Shown: in pieces, positions 1 to 7,110 of the stretch
Position numbering within the stretch: position 1 is the first letter of the stretch
Layout: each line of letters begins with the position of its first letter
Source of the DNA: Trileptium ribeirensis
Lineage: Eukaryota > Nematoda > Enoplea > Enoplida > Thoracostomopsidae
Length of the DNA stretch: 64,000 nucleotides
Assembly (NCBI GenBank): GCA_030248225.1
Contig: JASANE010000798.1
Location: forward strand, 1 to 64,000
Direction of reading: 5' to 3'
Notes under the pieces: model-generated
The model's database searches: none
What the model saw: only the letters and a program-made list of their open reading frames with translations
Told to the model about the DNA's origin: nothing
Made by a program: the position numbers and the translations under genes

Positions 1-1806
1 ATGAATTTACTTTTACGAAAGGGTGTTTACCCCTATGAATATATGGACTGTTTCAGTAAATTTGAAGAAACTGTATTACCCCCAAAAGAAAAATTTTATT
101 CCACTTTAACTGATAATGAAATTACTAATGAAGACTACCAGCATGCACATCAAGTATGGAATGTTATGAACATTAACAACATGGGCGAATACCATGATTT
201 ATATTTATGTACAGATATATTATTACTGTGTGATGTATTTGAAAATTTCCGTATGTTATGTTTAGATAAGTATATGTTAGACCCTGTACATTACATTACT
301 TTACCAAGTTTTGCGTGGGATGCTTGTTTGAAGTTTACGGGTGTTGAGTTGGAATTACTGACAGATCCTGACATGTATACTTTCTTTGAGGAAGGTATAC
401 GTGGAGGTGTGTCAGTAATTTCACACCGATACGCAAAAGCTAATAACAAGTACCTCCCAGAAACATATGATACAACACTTGCAACGATGTATATAATGTA
501 TCTGGATGCAAATAACTTATATGGCTGGTCAATGTCACAAAAGCTGCCCTGCAGCAACTTTACATGGTTGACCCAAAAACAAATTGATGACATTGACTGG
601 TCAATAGTTAATACTCAGGGTGATACTGGCTATGTACTTGAGGTTGACTTGGAGTATCCTGAGGAGTTACATGATAGTCATAATGACTATCCTTTAGCTC
701 CTGAAAGGCTTCAAGTCACAGATGGTATGTTGTCAGAATATTGCGCTGACCTTAAAGAGGTGTTAAATGTAAAGTCTGGTTCTGTCCAGAAACTTGTACC
801 AAACCTCATGCACAAACAAAAATATAAATTGCATATAAAAAATTTACAACTCTATTTACATTTAGGCATGAAGTTGTGCAAGGTCCATAGAGTAATTTCA
901 TTTACTCAGGACAGTTGGATGGAACCATACATTAGATTTAACACCGAAATGCGCAAGAATGCTAAAAGTAATTTTGAAAAAGATTTATATAAATTACTGA
1001 ATAATGCTGTATTTGGTAAAACTATGGAAAATGTACGTGCGTACATTGATGTAAAATTAGTAACATGTGAACATAAATATAAAAAATTAATAGCTAACCC
1101 CCGTTATAATATGTCTAGTATATTTAATGAAAATTTAGTAGCTGTTAAAATGAATAAGCGTACTGTACATTTGTGTAAACCAATTTACATTGGGTTTACA
1201 GTACTTGATTTATCAAAAACATTAATGTATAGTTTTCATTATAATTATATGAAATGTGTATATAATAATAATTGTAAATTATTGTTTACCGATACTGATT
1301 CTCTATGTTATGCTGTATATACGGATGATATTTATAAAGATATGAGTGAAAATCTACAACTGTTTGATACGAGTGATTATCCTACAGATCATCCTTTGTT
1401 TTCTACGCTAAACAAAAAAGTTTTGGGTAAGATGAAGGATGAGACTGCAGGCACTCCTATTGAAGAGTTTGTTGGTTTACGCTCAAAAATGTATAGTATT
1501 AAGTGTGGTAATATAGAGAAAAAACGTGCTAAAGGTATTAAAAAATGTGTAGTTAAAAAAATAATTAACCATCAAAAATATAAAAATACTTTATTTAATA
1601 AAACTAATAATAAACATTTAATGCATATGATTAGAAGTAATAAACATATTTTACAAACTATAAAACAAAATAAAATAAGTTTAAGTGCTTTTGATGATAA
1701 ACGTTTTTTACTTAATGATGGTATAAGTAGTTATGCTTATGGCAATTATAATATATTTGATGACAAGTTTTTGTCATTGTTAAATAATATGTGTAATGAT
1801 AAATAA
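1..1806 (+). CDS. polB: Protein-primed family B DNA polymerase, 5'-partial
   Basis: Replicative DNA polymerase of a Polinton/adintovirus-type element, expected to copy the linear viral genome from a protein primer. The visible 601 residues cover the end of the exonuclease domain (YLCTD near 68-72, an ExoIII-like motif) and the whole palm: motif A around residue 169 (LDANNLYG), motif B at 331-340 (LLNNAVFGK) and motif C at 430-435 (TDTDSL, both catalytic Asp present). The ATG at base 1 is internal: the family has several hundred more N-terminal residues, which lie outside the window. The frame is open to TAA at 1804-1806, and an AATAAA overlaps this stop (1802-1807). It precedes the integrase on the same strand. 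The palm looks intact, so the copy is probably young. Polymerase family is certain; the exact element class rests on the neighbouring genes. Confidence 0.96.
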   Translation: MNLLLRKGVYPYEYMDCFSKFEETVLPPKEKFYSTLTDNEITNEDYQHAHQVWNVMNINNMGEYHDLYLCTDILLLCDVFENFRMLCLDKYMLDPVHYITLPSFAWDACLKFTGVELELLTDPDMYTFFEEGIRGGVSVISHRYAKANNKYLPETYDTTLATMYIMYLDANNLYGWSMSQKLPCSNFTWLTQKQIDDIDWSIVNTQGDTGYVLEVDLEYPEELHDSHNDYPLAPERLQVTDGMLSEYCADLKEVLNVKSGSVQKLVPNLMHKQKYKLHIKNLQLYLHLGMKLCKVHRVISFTQDSWMEPYIRFNTEMRKNAKSNFEKDLYKLLNNAVFGKTMENVRAYIDVKLVTCEHKYKKLIANPRYNMSSIFNENLVAVKMNKRTVHLCKPIYIGFTVLDLSKTLMYSFHYNYMKCVYNNNCKLLFTDTDSLCYAVYTDDIYKDMSENLQLFDTSDYPTDHPLFSTLNKKVLGKMKDETAGTPIEEFVGLRSKMYSIKCGNIEKKRAKGIKKCVVKKIINHQKYKNTLFNKTNNKHLMHMIRSNKHILQTIKQNKISLSAFDDKRFLLNDGISSYAYGNYNIFDDKFLSLLNNMCNDK

Positions 1807-1810
1807 AAAA

Positions 1811-1903
1811 CACACAAAGGTGCAACTACTAAAATACGTTGCACAAAAAATAAAGTGTGTAAAGTACACAAAGGTGCAATTATTAAAATACGTTGCACAA
1901 AAA
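1811..1903 (+). repeat. Tandem stem-loop repeat after polB
   Basis: Two direct copies of a unit of about 53 bp start just after the polymerase stop. Each contains a perfect short hairpin followed by an A-run: GTGCAAC 1820-1826 with GTTGCAC 1838-1844, and GTGCAA 1874-1879 with TTGCAC 1893-1898. Placement in the 3' UTR beside an AATAAA suggests a role in 3'-end formation or RNA stability. This is inference. From 1911 to 2098 I see only AT-rich sequence. Confidence 0.6.
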
Positions 1904-2098
1904 AATTAAATGTGTACCATAATAAATTCAAAATTGATATTGTTTGTGTATGATATTGTTTGTGTATTTTTGTCATTTGATTGTCTGTATTAATGTGTAA
2001 CATGTGAAAGGCTTGAAAGACTATATCCAAACTTTTTCGATGAATATTTGATTGTGATGTGAAAACACATGAAAGACTAAAAAATACTCAAACCTTTT

Positions 2099-2179
2099 GC
2101 ATGTAACCCACCACCTACTGTTTTTCGATGCGACAGTAGGTGCCGGTCCCAAGTCCGGATAAAAATGGTGAGGGCATGT
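2099..2179 (+). ncRNA. Twister self-cleaving ribozyme, copy 1
   Basis: The sequence matches the twister core. P1 is GCATG 2099-2103 with CATGT 2175-2179; the expected cleavage is between T2104 and A2105 of the conserved TAAC. P2 is CACCA 2109-2113 with TGGTG 2166-2170. A hairpin CCTACTGT 2114-2121 pairs with ACAGTAGG 2133-2140. The P4 hairpin CCGG 2143-2146/2155-2158 closes the invariant loop TCCCAAGT, followed by ATAAAA and AGGG. The loop CCC (2148-2150) can form the tertiary pseudoknot with GGG 2172-2174. It lies between polB and the integrase, just before the integrase promoter motif, so it would cut read-through transcripts. A second copy with covarying stems is at 9789-9868. Confidence 0.93.
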
Positions 2180-2188
2180 AAAAGAATT

Positions 2189-2204
2189 CTTAAAAGCTTT
2201 TAAG
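2189..2204 (+). promoter_or_regulatory. Promoter-like motif CTTAAAAG as a 16-bp palindrome, integrase
   Basis: CTTAAAAG at 2189-2196 is followed directly by its reverse complement at 2197-2204, so the box could be read in both directions. It starts 34 nt before the integrase ATG, and that ATG is the first one downstream. It is one of nine exact copies I counted by eye in the element. Confidence 0.6.
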
Positions 2205-2222
2205 CATCTTTGTATTTAAAAA

Positions 2223-3284
2223 ATGGATGTGGAGTTAAGTAAAATTTATTATGATGCAACTAATGTAGCTGGTTATTCAACACCAGCTAAATTATTCACT
2301 GAGGCTAGACAGAATGGATTGAAGGCTACAAAGAAACAAGTGAAAGAATGGCTAAAAGGACAAGAAACCTACACCCTTCATAAGCCACGTAGGTTAAAGT
2401 TTCGTAGAAGACGAACTATAGTGAAAGGTATAGGTGACTTAATCCAAGCTGACTTGGCTGATATAACAAATTTAGCATCACATAATGATGGAATTAAATA
2501 TTTACTAGTAACAATTGATTGCTTTACAAAATTGGCAAAGGTTGTTGGCGTGAAAAACAAGCAATCTACAACAATTTTGTCAGCACTTAAAACTATTTTT
2601 GAAAAAGAACAGCCAAAAAACCTTCAAACTGATAATGGAAAAGAGTTTGTTAATAACTTAGTATATGACTACATGAAAAGTAAAGGTATAAATATATATA
2701 CAACTAGAAACGTTGAAACGAAAGCTAGTATTGCTGAGCGCTTTATACGAACACTTAAAGGTAAAATTTACCGGTATTTGACTGCGAAAAACACGAAAAA
2801 GTATATTGATGTATTGGATAGTATTGTAAACACTTATAATAAAACTAAGAATAGGTATGGATTTGCTCCAATAGATGTTAATGTGAGTAACGAGGAAGAA
2901 ATTAGACGGAAACTATTTCCATCTAAAGATATTGAAGTATTTTATAAATTTCAACTAGGAGACATTGTCCGTATCAGTAAAGAGCGAATGCCTTTTGAAA
3001 GGGGGTTTAATCAACTGTGGTCTCTTGAAGTTTTCACTGTAAGTACACAATATGCATACGATCCACCAGTTTATGAGTTGGTGGATGCAAATAATGAAAA
3101 AATCTTAGGTAGATTTTATGCACAAGAGTTGCAAAATGTTTATGTTAAAGATGATACTTACAAAATTGAAAAAATTTTAGGAAAACGTAAAGGTAAAAAA
3201 GGCACTGAGTATCTTGTAAAGTGGTTGGGATATCCAAAAACATTTAATTCATGGGTAAACGAAAAAGATTTACGACCAATATAA
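2223..3284 (+). CDS. int: Retrovirus-type integrase with C-terminal chromodomain
   Basis: DDE integrase expected to insert the linear element into host DNA. The catalytic triad is visible: D77 (QADLAD), D137 (QTDNGKEF) and E172 (SIAERFIR), with the 35-residue D-to-E step typical of the rve fold. Residues 312-353 form a chromodomain (YKIEKILG, EYLVKWLGY, SWVNEKDL), which in related integrases reads histone marks to guide insertion. A very basic stretch (KFRRRRT, 59-65) precedes the core. At 353 residues and without interruption it is a normal length for Polinton or adintovirus integrases. The start is the first ATG after the CTTAAAAG box at 2189. A tandem repeat follows its stop. Confidence 0.96.
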   Translation: MDVELSKIYYDATNVAGYSTPAKLFTEARQNGLKATKKQVKEWLKGQETYTLHKPRRLKFRRRRTIVKGIGDLIQADLADITNLASHNDGIKYLLVTIDCFTKLAKVVGVKNKQSTTILSALKTIFEKEQPKNLQTDNGKEFVNNLVYDYMKSKGINIYTTRNVETKASIAERFIRTLKGKIYRYLTAKNTKKYIDVLDSIVNTYNKTKNRYGFAPIDVNVSNEEEIRRKLFPSKDIEVFYKFQLGDIVRISKERMPFERGFNQLWSLEVFTVSTQYAYDPPVYELVDANNEKILGRFYAQELQNVYVKDDTYKIEKILGKRKGKKGTEYLVKWLGYPKTFNSWVNEKDLRPI

Positions 3285-3300
3285 TGGAAATAATGAAACA

Positions 3301-3725
3301 GAGGTACAAAACAGGGGTACATTATAAGGGTACGTGGGTACAATACAGGAGTACATGGGTACAATACAGGGGTACATGGGTACAAAACAGGGGTACATGG
3401 GTACAAATTAGGGGTACAAACCAGGGGTACGTAGGGGTACATGGGGTATAATATAGGGGTATATGGGTACAAACTAGGGGTACATTATAAGGGTATGTGG
3501 GTACAAACTAGCTGTGCATGGGTACAATATAGGGGTATGTAGGGGTACAATATAGGGGTACATGGGTACAATATAGGGGTATGTAGGGGTACAATATAGG
3601 GGTACATGGGTACAATATAGGGGTACGTAGGGGTAGAATATAGGGGTACATGGGTACAAAATAAGGGTATGTAGGGGTACAAAACAGGGGTACATGGGTA
3701 CAATATAGGGGTACATGGGTATAAG
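3301..3725 (+). repeat. GGGGTACATGGGTACAA-type minisatellite
   Basis: About 425 bp made of imperfect tandem units of about 20-40 bp built on GGGGTAC, ATGGGTAC and AATATAGG. It fills the whole gap between the integrase stop and the ATPase promoter. The units are rich in the palindrome GTAC and strand-asymmetric (G on +, C on -). On the minus strand it happens to be open and would read as a Tyr/Pro repeat (YPYIVPMYP-like), which I treat as a by-product of the repeat. Confidence 0.92.
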
Positions 3726-3730
3726 AAACG

Positions 3731-3738
3731 CTTAAAAG
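3731..3738 (+). promoter_or_regulatory. CTTAAAAG box, ATPase gene
   Basis: Exact CTTAAAAG starting 40 nt before the ATPase ATG at 3771. A weaker near-copy, CTTAAAA, directly abuts that ATG (3764-3770). Confidence 0.55.
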
Positions 3739-3770
3739 ATCAAAAATTTGATGATATATAATTCTTAAAA

Positions 3771-4508
3771 ATGGCTTACACATGTGAAAAATGTTCAAGA
3801 GAGTATACTACGCGTCAGCATTTGCATAGACATAAGAAACAATGTAGCGACAAGACGAACGTTGTTAGTAATAGAGAGTATAACAAAATTATTTTACCGT
3901 TGGAACTACCTTTTACTTGTGTTGTTAGTGGACAAACTGGATGTGGGAAAACCCAATGGATAGCGAAACTGTTAAAGCATAAAATGTTTGATAAACCTGT
4001 GGATAAAATATTGTTTTGTTACAGCATTTTTCAAGATATTTATACCACACTGTTAAATGAAATACCAAATTTAGAACTTCATGAGGGAATTCCTGACACG
4101 TTTGCACAAACTGATGTAGGACATATGATATGTGTGCTTGACGATTTAATGATAGAAGCAGCAAATGATAAAAAATTAGCTGCTGCTTTTTCAAAGATGA
4201 GGCATAATAATTTAAGTACAATTTTTGTAACACAAAATTTATATCACGAGGGTAAATACATGAGAACAATTACAAGAAATGCACAATACATGGTACTTTT
4301 CCCAAACATGAGAGACAAATCTATGATTTGTACTCTTGGAAGACAAATGTGGCCAACCAAAAGTAATTTTTTACCAAGCGCTTTCGAACAAGCGACAAGT
4401 AAACCATATGGTTACATATTTTTAGATCTAAAACCAAATACTGAAAAACTCTTAAGAGTTAGAGAGTGTATTTTTCCAGATGATGATTACATGTTTGTAT
4501 ACGCTTAA
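3771..4508 (+). CDS. Packaging ATPase with N-terminal zinc finger
   Basis: Genome-packaging ATPase of the FtsK/HerA-like class found in Polintons, adintoviruses and virophages, expected to pump DNA into the capsid. The P-loop GQTGCGKT is at residues 54-61 and Walker B (CVLDDLM, with acidic D124 and D125) at 121-127. Residues 5-25 form a C2HC-type zinc finger (CEKC, then HLHRHKKQC) fused ahead of the ATPase. Length of 245 residues is normal for the family, and it is uninterrupted. The TAA stop (4506-4508) lies inside the CTTAAAAG box of the next gene. The zinc finger may bind the genome end or the portal; that is inference. Confidence 0.93.
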   Translation: MAYTCEKCSREYTTRQHLHRHKKQCSDKTNVVSNREYNKIILPLELPFTCVVSGQTGCGKTQWIAKLLKHKMFDKPVDKILFCYSIFQDIYTTLLNEIPNLELHEGIPDTFAQTDVGHMICVLDDLMIEAANDKKLAAAFSKMRHNNLSTIFVTQNLYHEGKYMRTITRNAQYMVLFPNMRDKSMICTLGRQMWPTKSNFLPSAFEQATSKPYGYIFLDLKPNTEKLLRVRECIFPDDDYMFVYA

Positions 4509-4511
4509 AAG
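4504..4511 (+). promoter_or_regulatory. CTTAAAAG box overlapping the ATPase stop
   Basis: The stop codon TAA of the ATPase gene is the centre of this box (reading GCT TAA AAG). It starts 36 nt before the ATG at 4540. An ATG at 4518 is only 14 nt from the box, probably upstream of any start site set by a TATA-like element, and opens a short dead-end frame. Confidence 0.6.
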
Positions 4512-4539
4512 GTTTAAATGATTGAAGGTCAGGAGAAAA

Positions 4540-4809
4540 ATGTCTAAAAATATAGAAAAACACATTGATACATTACAATTTTTGAAGAATTGTCCTTCGA
4601 AAATTGTTACAGCTGTAATTATGAATGCTCCAGCATCCCTCATTTACGCTTTTAGTGAAATTGCATATAACGCTGTACAAAATAAAAAAACAAAAATACT
4701 TAAAAGCATTGCAAATAAGAATATTTGTATTTCAAAAAAACGTAAATTACTTACACCACCAGTTGTAAAGTACTTAATTGATTATTTTGATAAACATTAT
4801 GGCACGTAA
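4540..4809 (+). CDS. Small conserved Polinton-type basic protein
   Basis: An 89-residue protein starting MSKNIEKH. It resembles the short proteins that commonly sit beside capsid genes in Polinton-like elements: an N-terminal helix (LQFLKNCPSKIV), a middle Ala/Ile segment ending in EIAYNAV, and a Lys-rich C-terminal half (KTKILK, SKKRKLL). I know no function for the family; a virion or DNA-binding role is inference from charge. The ATG at 4540 is chosen because the only earlier in-frame start is TTG. Its 3' end overlaps the next gene by 11 nt, and its coding sequence carries the CTTAAAAG box at 4699. Confidence 0.75.
   Translation: MSKNIEKHIDTLQFLKNCPSKIVTAVIMNAPASLIYAFSEIAYNAVQNKKTKILKSIANKNICISKKRKLLTPPVVKYLIDYFDKHYGT
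4699..4706 (+). promoter_or_regulatory. CTTAAAAG box inside the small basic gene
   Basis: This exact copy is embedded in coding sequence, encoding part of ILKS. It is 100 nt before the next gene, further than usual, but the first ATG downstream of it is exactly the start of that gene at 4799. Confidence 0.45.
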
Positions 4810-5203
4810 AATGGCAGTTGTTCCAGCAAGCTGGTTGGAACATAATATGAAGACAAGAGCGATTGAAGAAAAACCTGTAGTAAATGAAATTGAGGTTTAC
4901 AATGAACCAAAAATGAATACTAATATTATAGATTTATTTCCAAAAAACCTTCGGAAAAAAGCAAAGCTGATGCTTGAACACATTAAAAACCTAAAATTAG
5001 ATGATAATAATAGGGTTGTATATGGAAACAAGAAAAAAGGTTCAAATATTTTTGATCTTATAAAATATTTTACTTCAGATGTAAACTTTTCACCACCGAG
5101 ACCTTTAGATTCAGAAGAGTTTGAGAAAATTTTGACAAATGTGCCTGATGCGGCATTTGGAAGAGGTAGAAAACAAGTTTCAAAATGGAAAAAGTTATAT
5201 TAG
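4799..5203 (+). CDS. Polinton-type protein with GSNIFDLI motif, unknown function
   Basis: A 134-residue protein starting MARKMAVVPASWLEHN. The C-terminal half has the pattern I associate with a common but unnamed Polinton protein: a K/G-rich turn, then GSNIFDLIKYF, a Pro pair (SPPRPL), a helix EEFEKIL and NVPDAAFG near the end. I see no catalytic residues, membrane segment or zinc site, and it is not the adenain protease. The start ATG overlaps the end of the preceding gene, in a different frame. An alternative start is the ATG at 4811. From 5204 to 5276 there is only a weak promoter-like motif. Confidence 0.78.
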   Translation: MARKMAVVPASWLEHNMKTRAIEEKPVVNEIEVYNEPKMNTNIIDLFPKNLRKKAKLMLEHIKNLKLDDNNRVVYGNKKKGSNIFDLIKYFTSDVNFSPPRPLDSEEFEKILTNVPDAAFGRGRKQVSKWKKLY

Positions 5204-5223
5204 TAACCGTGGTAAACTTGATA

Positions 5224-5233
5224 TTTTAAAAAG
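5224..5233 (+). promoter_or_regulatory. Degenerate box TTTTAAAAAG before the NADAR gene
   Basis: The best match to CTTAAAAG upstream of the NADAR gene, starting about 52 nt before its ATG. A six-codon upstream frame (ATG at 5257) ends in TAA overlapping the NADAR ATG as TAATG, which could couple translation. This is the only gene of the block without an exact or near-exact box. Confidence 0.3.
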
Positions 5234-5276
5234 TATATGTAATGAATAAAAAATTTATGATTTCAATTCAAAAATA

Positions 5277-5780
5277 ATGGAGCATACTAAGTTTTGTGTT
5301 AGCACCACAGGAACACCTTTGGTTTTGTTCAGATCAGGGTGGAGTGTGTTTAGCAATTTTAATATTTGTAAATTTTATATTAATGGGATTTTATATAATT
5401 GTGTTGAACAATGGTATCAAAGTGAAAAAGCACGCTATTTTCAAGACTATGAAAGTTATGAAATGATAATGAAAACTTATAAACCAAGCATGCAGAAAAT
5501 GATTGGGAAAAAAATTAAAGGTTTCAATGATGATGAGTGGAAACAGGTTGCGAGTAAAATTATGAGGATTGGTTTATGGGAAAAATTTAAACAAAATAAT
5601 AATATAAGGGAGGAGTTAATGAACACTGGTGATGCAATTATTGCAGAAGCCAGTGAATGGGATAATTATTGGGGAATTGGTATTAGTTTGTTTGATAAAA
5701 AAGTAAACGACATGCAAACCTGGTCTGGACAAAATGTTTTAGGTGGTTTGTGGATGCAAATACGTGACTTTGAACAGTAA
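5277..5780 (+). CDS. NADAR-domain (YbiA-like) protein
   Basis: A 167-residue single-domain protein of the NADAR family, enzymes that act on ADP-ribose-type nucleotides (N-glycosidase chemistry in YbiA; removal of ADP-ribose from guanine reported for other members). Family landmarks in order: FSNF at 25-28, the active-site segment VEQWYQSEKA with E44 and K51, a central helical part, then WDNYWGIGIS at 128-137 and the C-terminal GQNVLGGLWMQIRD at 151-164. All key segments are present and the length is typical. In a virus it could counter a host ADP-ribosylation or NAD-based defence, or repair modified DNA; that is inference. Its stop is followed at once by the structured 103-nt element. Confidence 0.93.
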   Translation: MEHTKFCVSTTGTPLVLFRSGWSVFSNFNICKFYINGILYNCVEQWYQSEKARYFQDYESYEMIMKTYKPSMQKMIGKKIKGFNDDEWKQVASKIMRIGLWEKFKQNNNIREELMNTGDAIIAEASEWDNYWGIGISLFDKKVNDMQTWSGQNVLGGLWMQIRDFEQ

Positions 5781-5883
5781 CCCAACAGTCCTCCCAAGGA
5801 CTCGTGGATTAGGGCTACTGGCGACACCACGTAAAAATAAAACGCTGGATAAGGGTACCGCAAGGTCCAGTGGAAACCCTTAA
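5781..5883 (+). ncRNA. Structured 103-nt RNA element, copy A
   Basis: Begins one base after the NADAR stop and is 99 of 103 identical to copy B at 9345-9447. Visible pairings: AGTCCT 5787-5792 with AGGACT 5797-5802; CGTGG 5803-5807 with CCACG 5827-5831; an A-rich linker; CTGG 5845-5848 with CCAG 5867-5870, enclosing ACC/GGT closed by a GCAA tetraloop (5857-5866); and TAAGGGT 5850-5856 with ACCCTTA 5876-5882, which crosses the CTGG stem as a pseudoknot. The hairpin CGTGG-TTAGGG-CCACG plus A-rich linker recalls the first part of pistol ribozymes, but the rest does not match, and I cannot assign a known class. Its 3' end runs into the promoter box of the TBP gene. Confidence 0.75.
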
Positions 5884-5886
5884 AAG
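5879..5886 (+). promoter_or_regulatory. CTTAAAAG box, TBP gene
   Basis: Exact copy that shares bases with the 3' strand of the 103-nt element's pseudoknot. It is 34 nt before the ATG at 5913 but only 16 nt before the earlier ATG at 5895, which favours 5913 as the real start. Confidence 0.55.
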
Positions 5887-5912
5887 GATAATTTATGCTT
5901 GAACTGTTAATT

Positions 5913-6434
5913 ATGGATAACAGAATAACTAATTTAACTATTGCTTGCAATGTTGAATGTGATATTGATTTAATGGAATTGTCAATGTTTGTAAATAATG
6001 TCGATTTTGATGATGAACGTTTCAATGCAGCCAAATGGCGGTTTAAACCAAGGGGAACTATATTAGTATTTCCAAACGGTAAACTTATTTTAGTTGGTGT
6101 TAAAAGTATTTGTGAAGCAGATAAATTGTTGAAGAAAGTATGTAAAGAGTTAAAAAACTTAGGATACGTTTGTAGCCTAAGCTGGGAAGTAAAAAATGTT
6201 GTGGGTTTGATGAAATTAAACAAGCGGTTAAGGTTAGCCGACATTTATAACACATTAAGAACATGCACAACTGTGTTATATGAACCTGAAATATACAATG
6301 CACTGAAAATAAATGTGAATAAATGCACTGCTTTGGTATTTGTTAGTGGTAATGTAGTTATTACAGGATGTAAAAACATTAATGAATATAAGCAGTTTGT
6401 ACTTTATATGTATAATATACTTAAAAGGTTTTAA
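5913..6434 (+). CDS. TATA-binding protein homologue (virus-encoded TBP)
   Basis: A 173-residue TBP core with both direct repeats of the saddle fold. Repeat 1 covers about 7-90, with RFNAAKWRFKPRGTILVFPN and GKLILVGVKS; repeat 2 covers about 95-173, with YEPEIYNAL, ALVFVSGNVVITGCK and a C-terminal YNILKRF that matches the eukaryotic ILKGF end. Phe53 and Phe143 align with DNA-intercalating Phe of cellular TBP. There is no long N-terminal tail. It should bind a TATA-like box and recruit the Pol II or III machinery. Divergence from cellular TBP is large (gaps and changed residues), which suggests a long viral history or altered DNA specificity. It stands at the head of the capsid gene block. An upstream ATG at 5895 would add six residues. 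Similarity is clear; function is inferred. Confidence 0.93.
   Translation: MDNRITNLTIACNVECDIDLMELSMFVNNVDFDDERFNAAKWRFKPRGTILVFPNGKLILVGVKSICEADKLLKKVCKELKNLGYVCSLSWEVKNVVGLMKLNKRLRLADIYNTLRTCTTVLYEPEIYNALKINVNKCTALVFVSGNVVITGCKNINEYKQFVLYMYNILKRF
6420..6427 (+). promoter_or_regulatory. CTTAAAAG box inside the TBP 3' end
   Basis: Encodes the Leu-Lys-Arg of the TBP C-terminus (LKRF-stop). It starts 31 nt before the ATG at 6451, the first ATG downstream. Confidence 0.58.
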
Positions 6435-6450
6435 ATATTGATTGTGTATA

Positions 6451-7068
6451 ATGATTAAAATGGAGCATGTTATTATTTGTGATTTAAATGATAAGCAAGT
6501 TGAACTTCCAGTAGCGATTGCTGCAAAGAAAGTTAAAGTTTTAGAAGTGATAATGCCTCACAAATTTATAAATATACAAAAAAGTGAAATTGACTATTTT
6601 ACAAACAATAAATGGAAACGATTTCATGTTGAGAAAGGTTATTATAATGAAAGCACGTTAATAAATTTTTTAAATTTATACAGTACAGACATTCAGTTTG
6701 CATTGGATACATGTTGTGACCGAGTTAGCATATATTGTTTAAATACTGCTGAAATTAAATTGTCTGAAAACATAGCCGAATTATTTGGGTTTGAAGAACG
6801 GCATTTGAGAAATGGTAGACACAATGGTACAAAAAGTTTGAGATTGTTAGAACCTAAATTTTTACTGTGTTCTTTCATTCATGAAAGATCCGTAAATGGA
6901 AAAAATAAACAGTTGTTGCATGTATTAACTGACAAAACAAACAGTACTGACTTGCTTTTAAATACATGTTTGGTAAAAACTATAAATTTTGAGGTAACAG
7001 ATGTAAATTTTAAACCAGTTGAATATTTTAAAGGTGATAAAATGATTATGAGATTATGGTTTTCATAA
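6451..7068 (+). CDS. Penton-like minor capsid protein
   Basis: A 205-residue protein (or 202 from the ATG at 6460) fitting the single jelly-roll penton proteins of Polintons and adintoviruses: N-terminal beta-rich segment (ELPVAIAAKKVKVLEVIMP), a YNESTLINFLN segment like the conserved penton Y-N-x-x-x-L block, an IAELFGF turn, and a final strand set ending EYFKGDKMIMRLWFS. It directly precedes the core peptide and the major capsid gene, as expected. No frameshift is visible. The call rests on pattern and position, not on an exact motif. The TTG-initiated extension upstream is ignored. Confidence 0.8.
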   Translation: MIKMEHVIICDLNDKQVELPVAIAAKKVKVLEVIMPHKFINIQKSEIDYFTNNKWKRFHVEKGYYNESTLINFLNLYSTDIQFALDTCCDRVSIYCLNTAEIKLSENIAELFGFEERHLRNGRHNGTKSLRLLEPKFLLCSFIHERSVNGKNKQLLHVLTDKTNSTDLLLNTCLVKTINFEVTDVNFKPVEYFKGDKMIMRLWFS

Positions 7069-7073
7069 AAATG

Positions 7074-7081
7074 CTTAAAAG
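7074..7081 (+). promoter_or_regulatory. CTTAAAAG box, core-peptide gene
   Basis: Exact copy 37 nt before the ATG at 7111. Two earlier ATGs (7089 and 7104, in one shared frame) lie 15 and 30 nt from the box and give only 9-14 codons. Confidence 0.55.
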
Positions 7082-7110
7082 CAATTATATGTATTGTTTT
7101 GATATGAAAA

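Noticed and set aside
3474..3798. Minus-strand frames reading as Tyr/Pro repeats (YPYIVPMYP-like)
   Set aside because: They are the translation of the minisatellite; frames and lengths change with each unit, and no promoter box is near.
5803..5840. Pistol ribozyme
   Set aside because: The hairpin CGTGG-TTAGGG-CCACG and the A-rich linker fit, but the loop is too long and the required downstream CCCTAA and cleavage-site segment are not in the right place.
5781..5883. Hammerhead or HDV-like ribozyme
   Set aside because: No CTGANGA core on either strand, and no C-containing J4/2-like segment.
5666..6244. 192-codon minus-strand frame across NADAR, the 103-nt RNA and TBP
   Set aside because: It overlaps two well-supported genes, and its shared peptide with 9359-9544 only reflects the duplicated RNA element.
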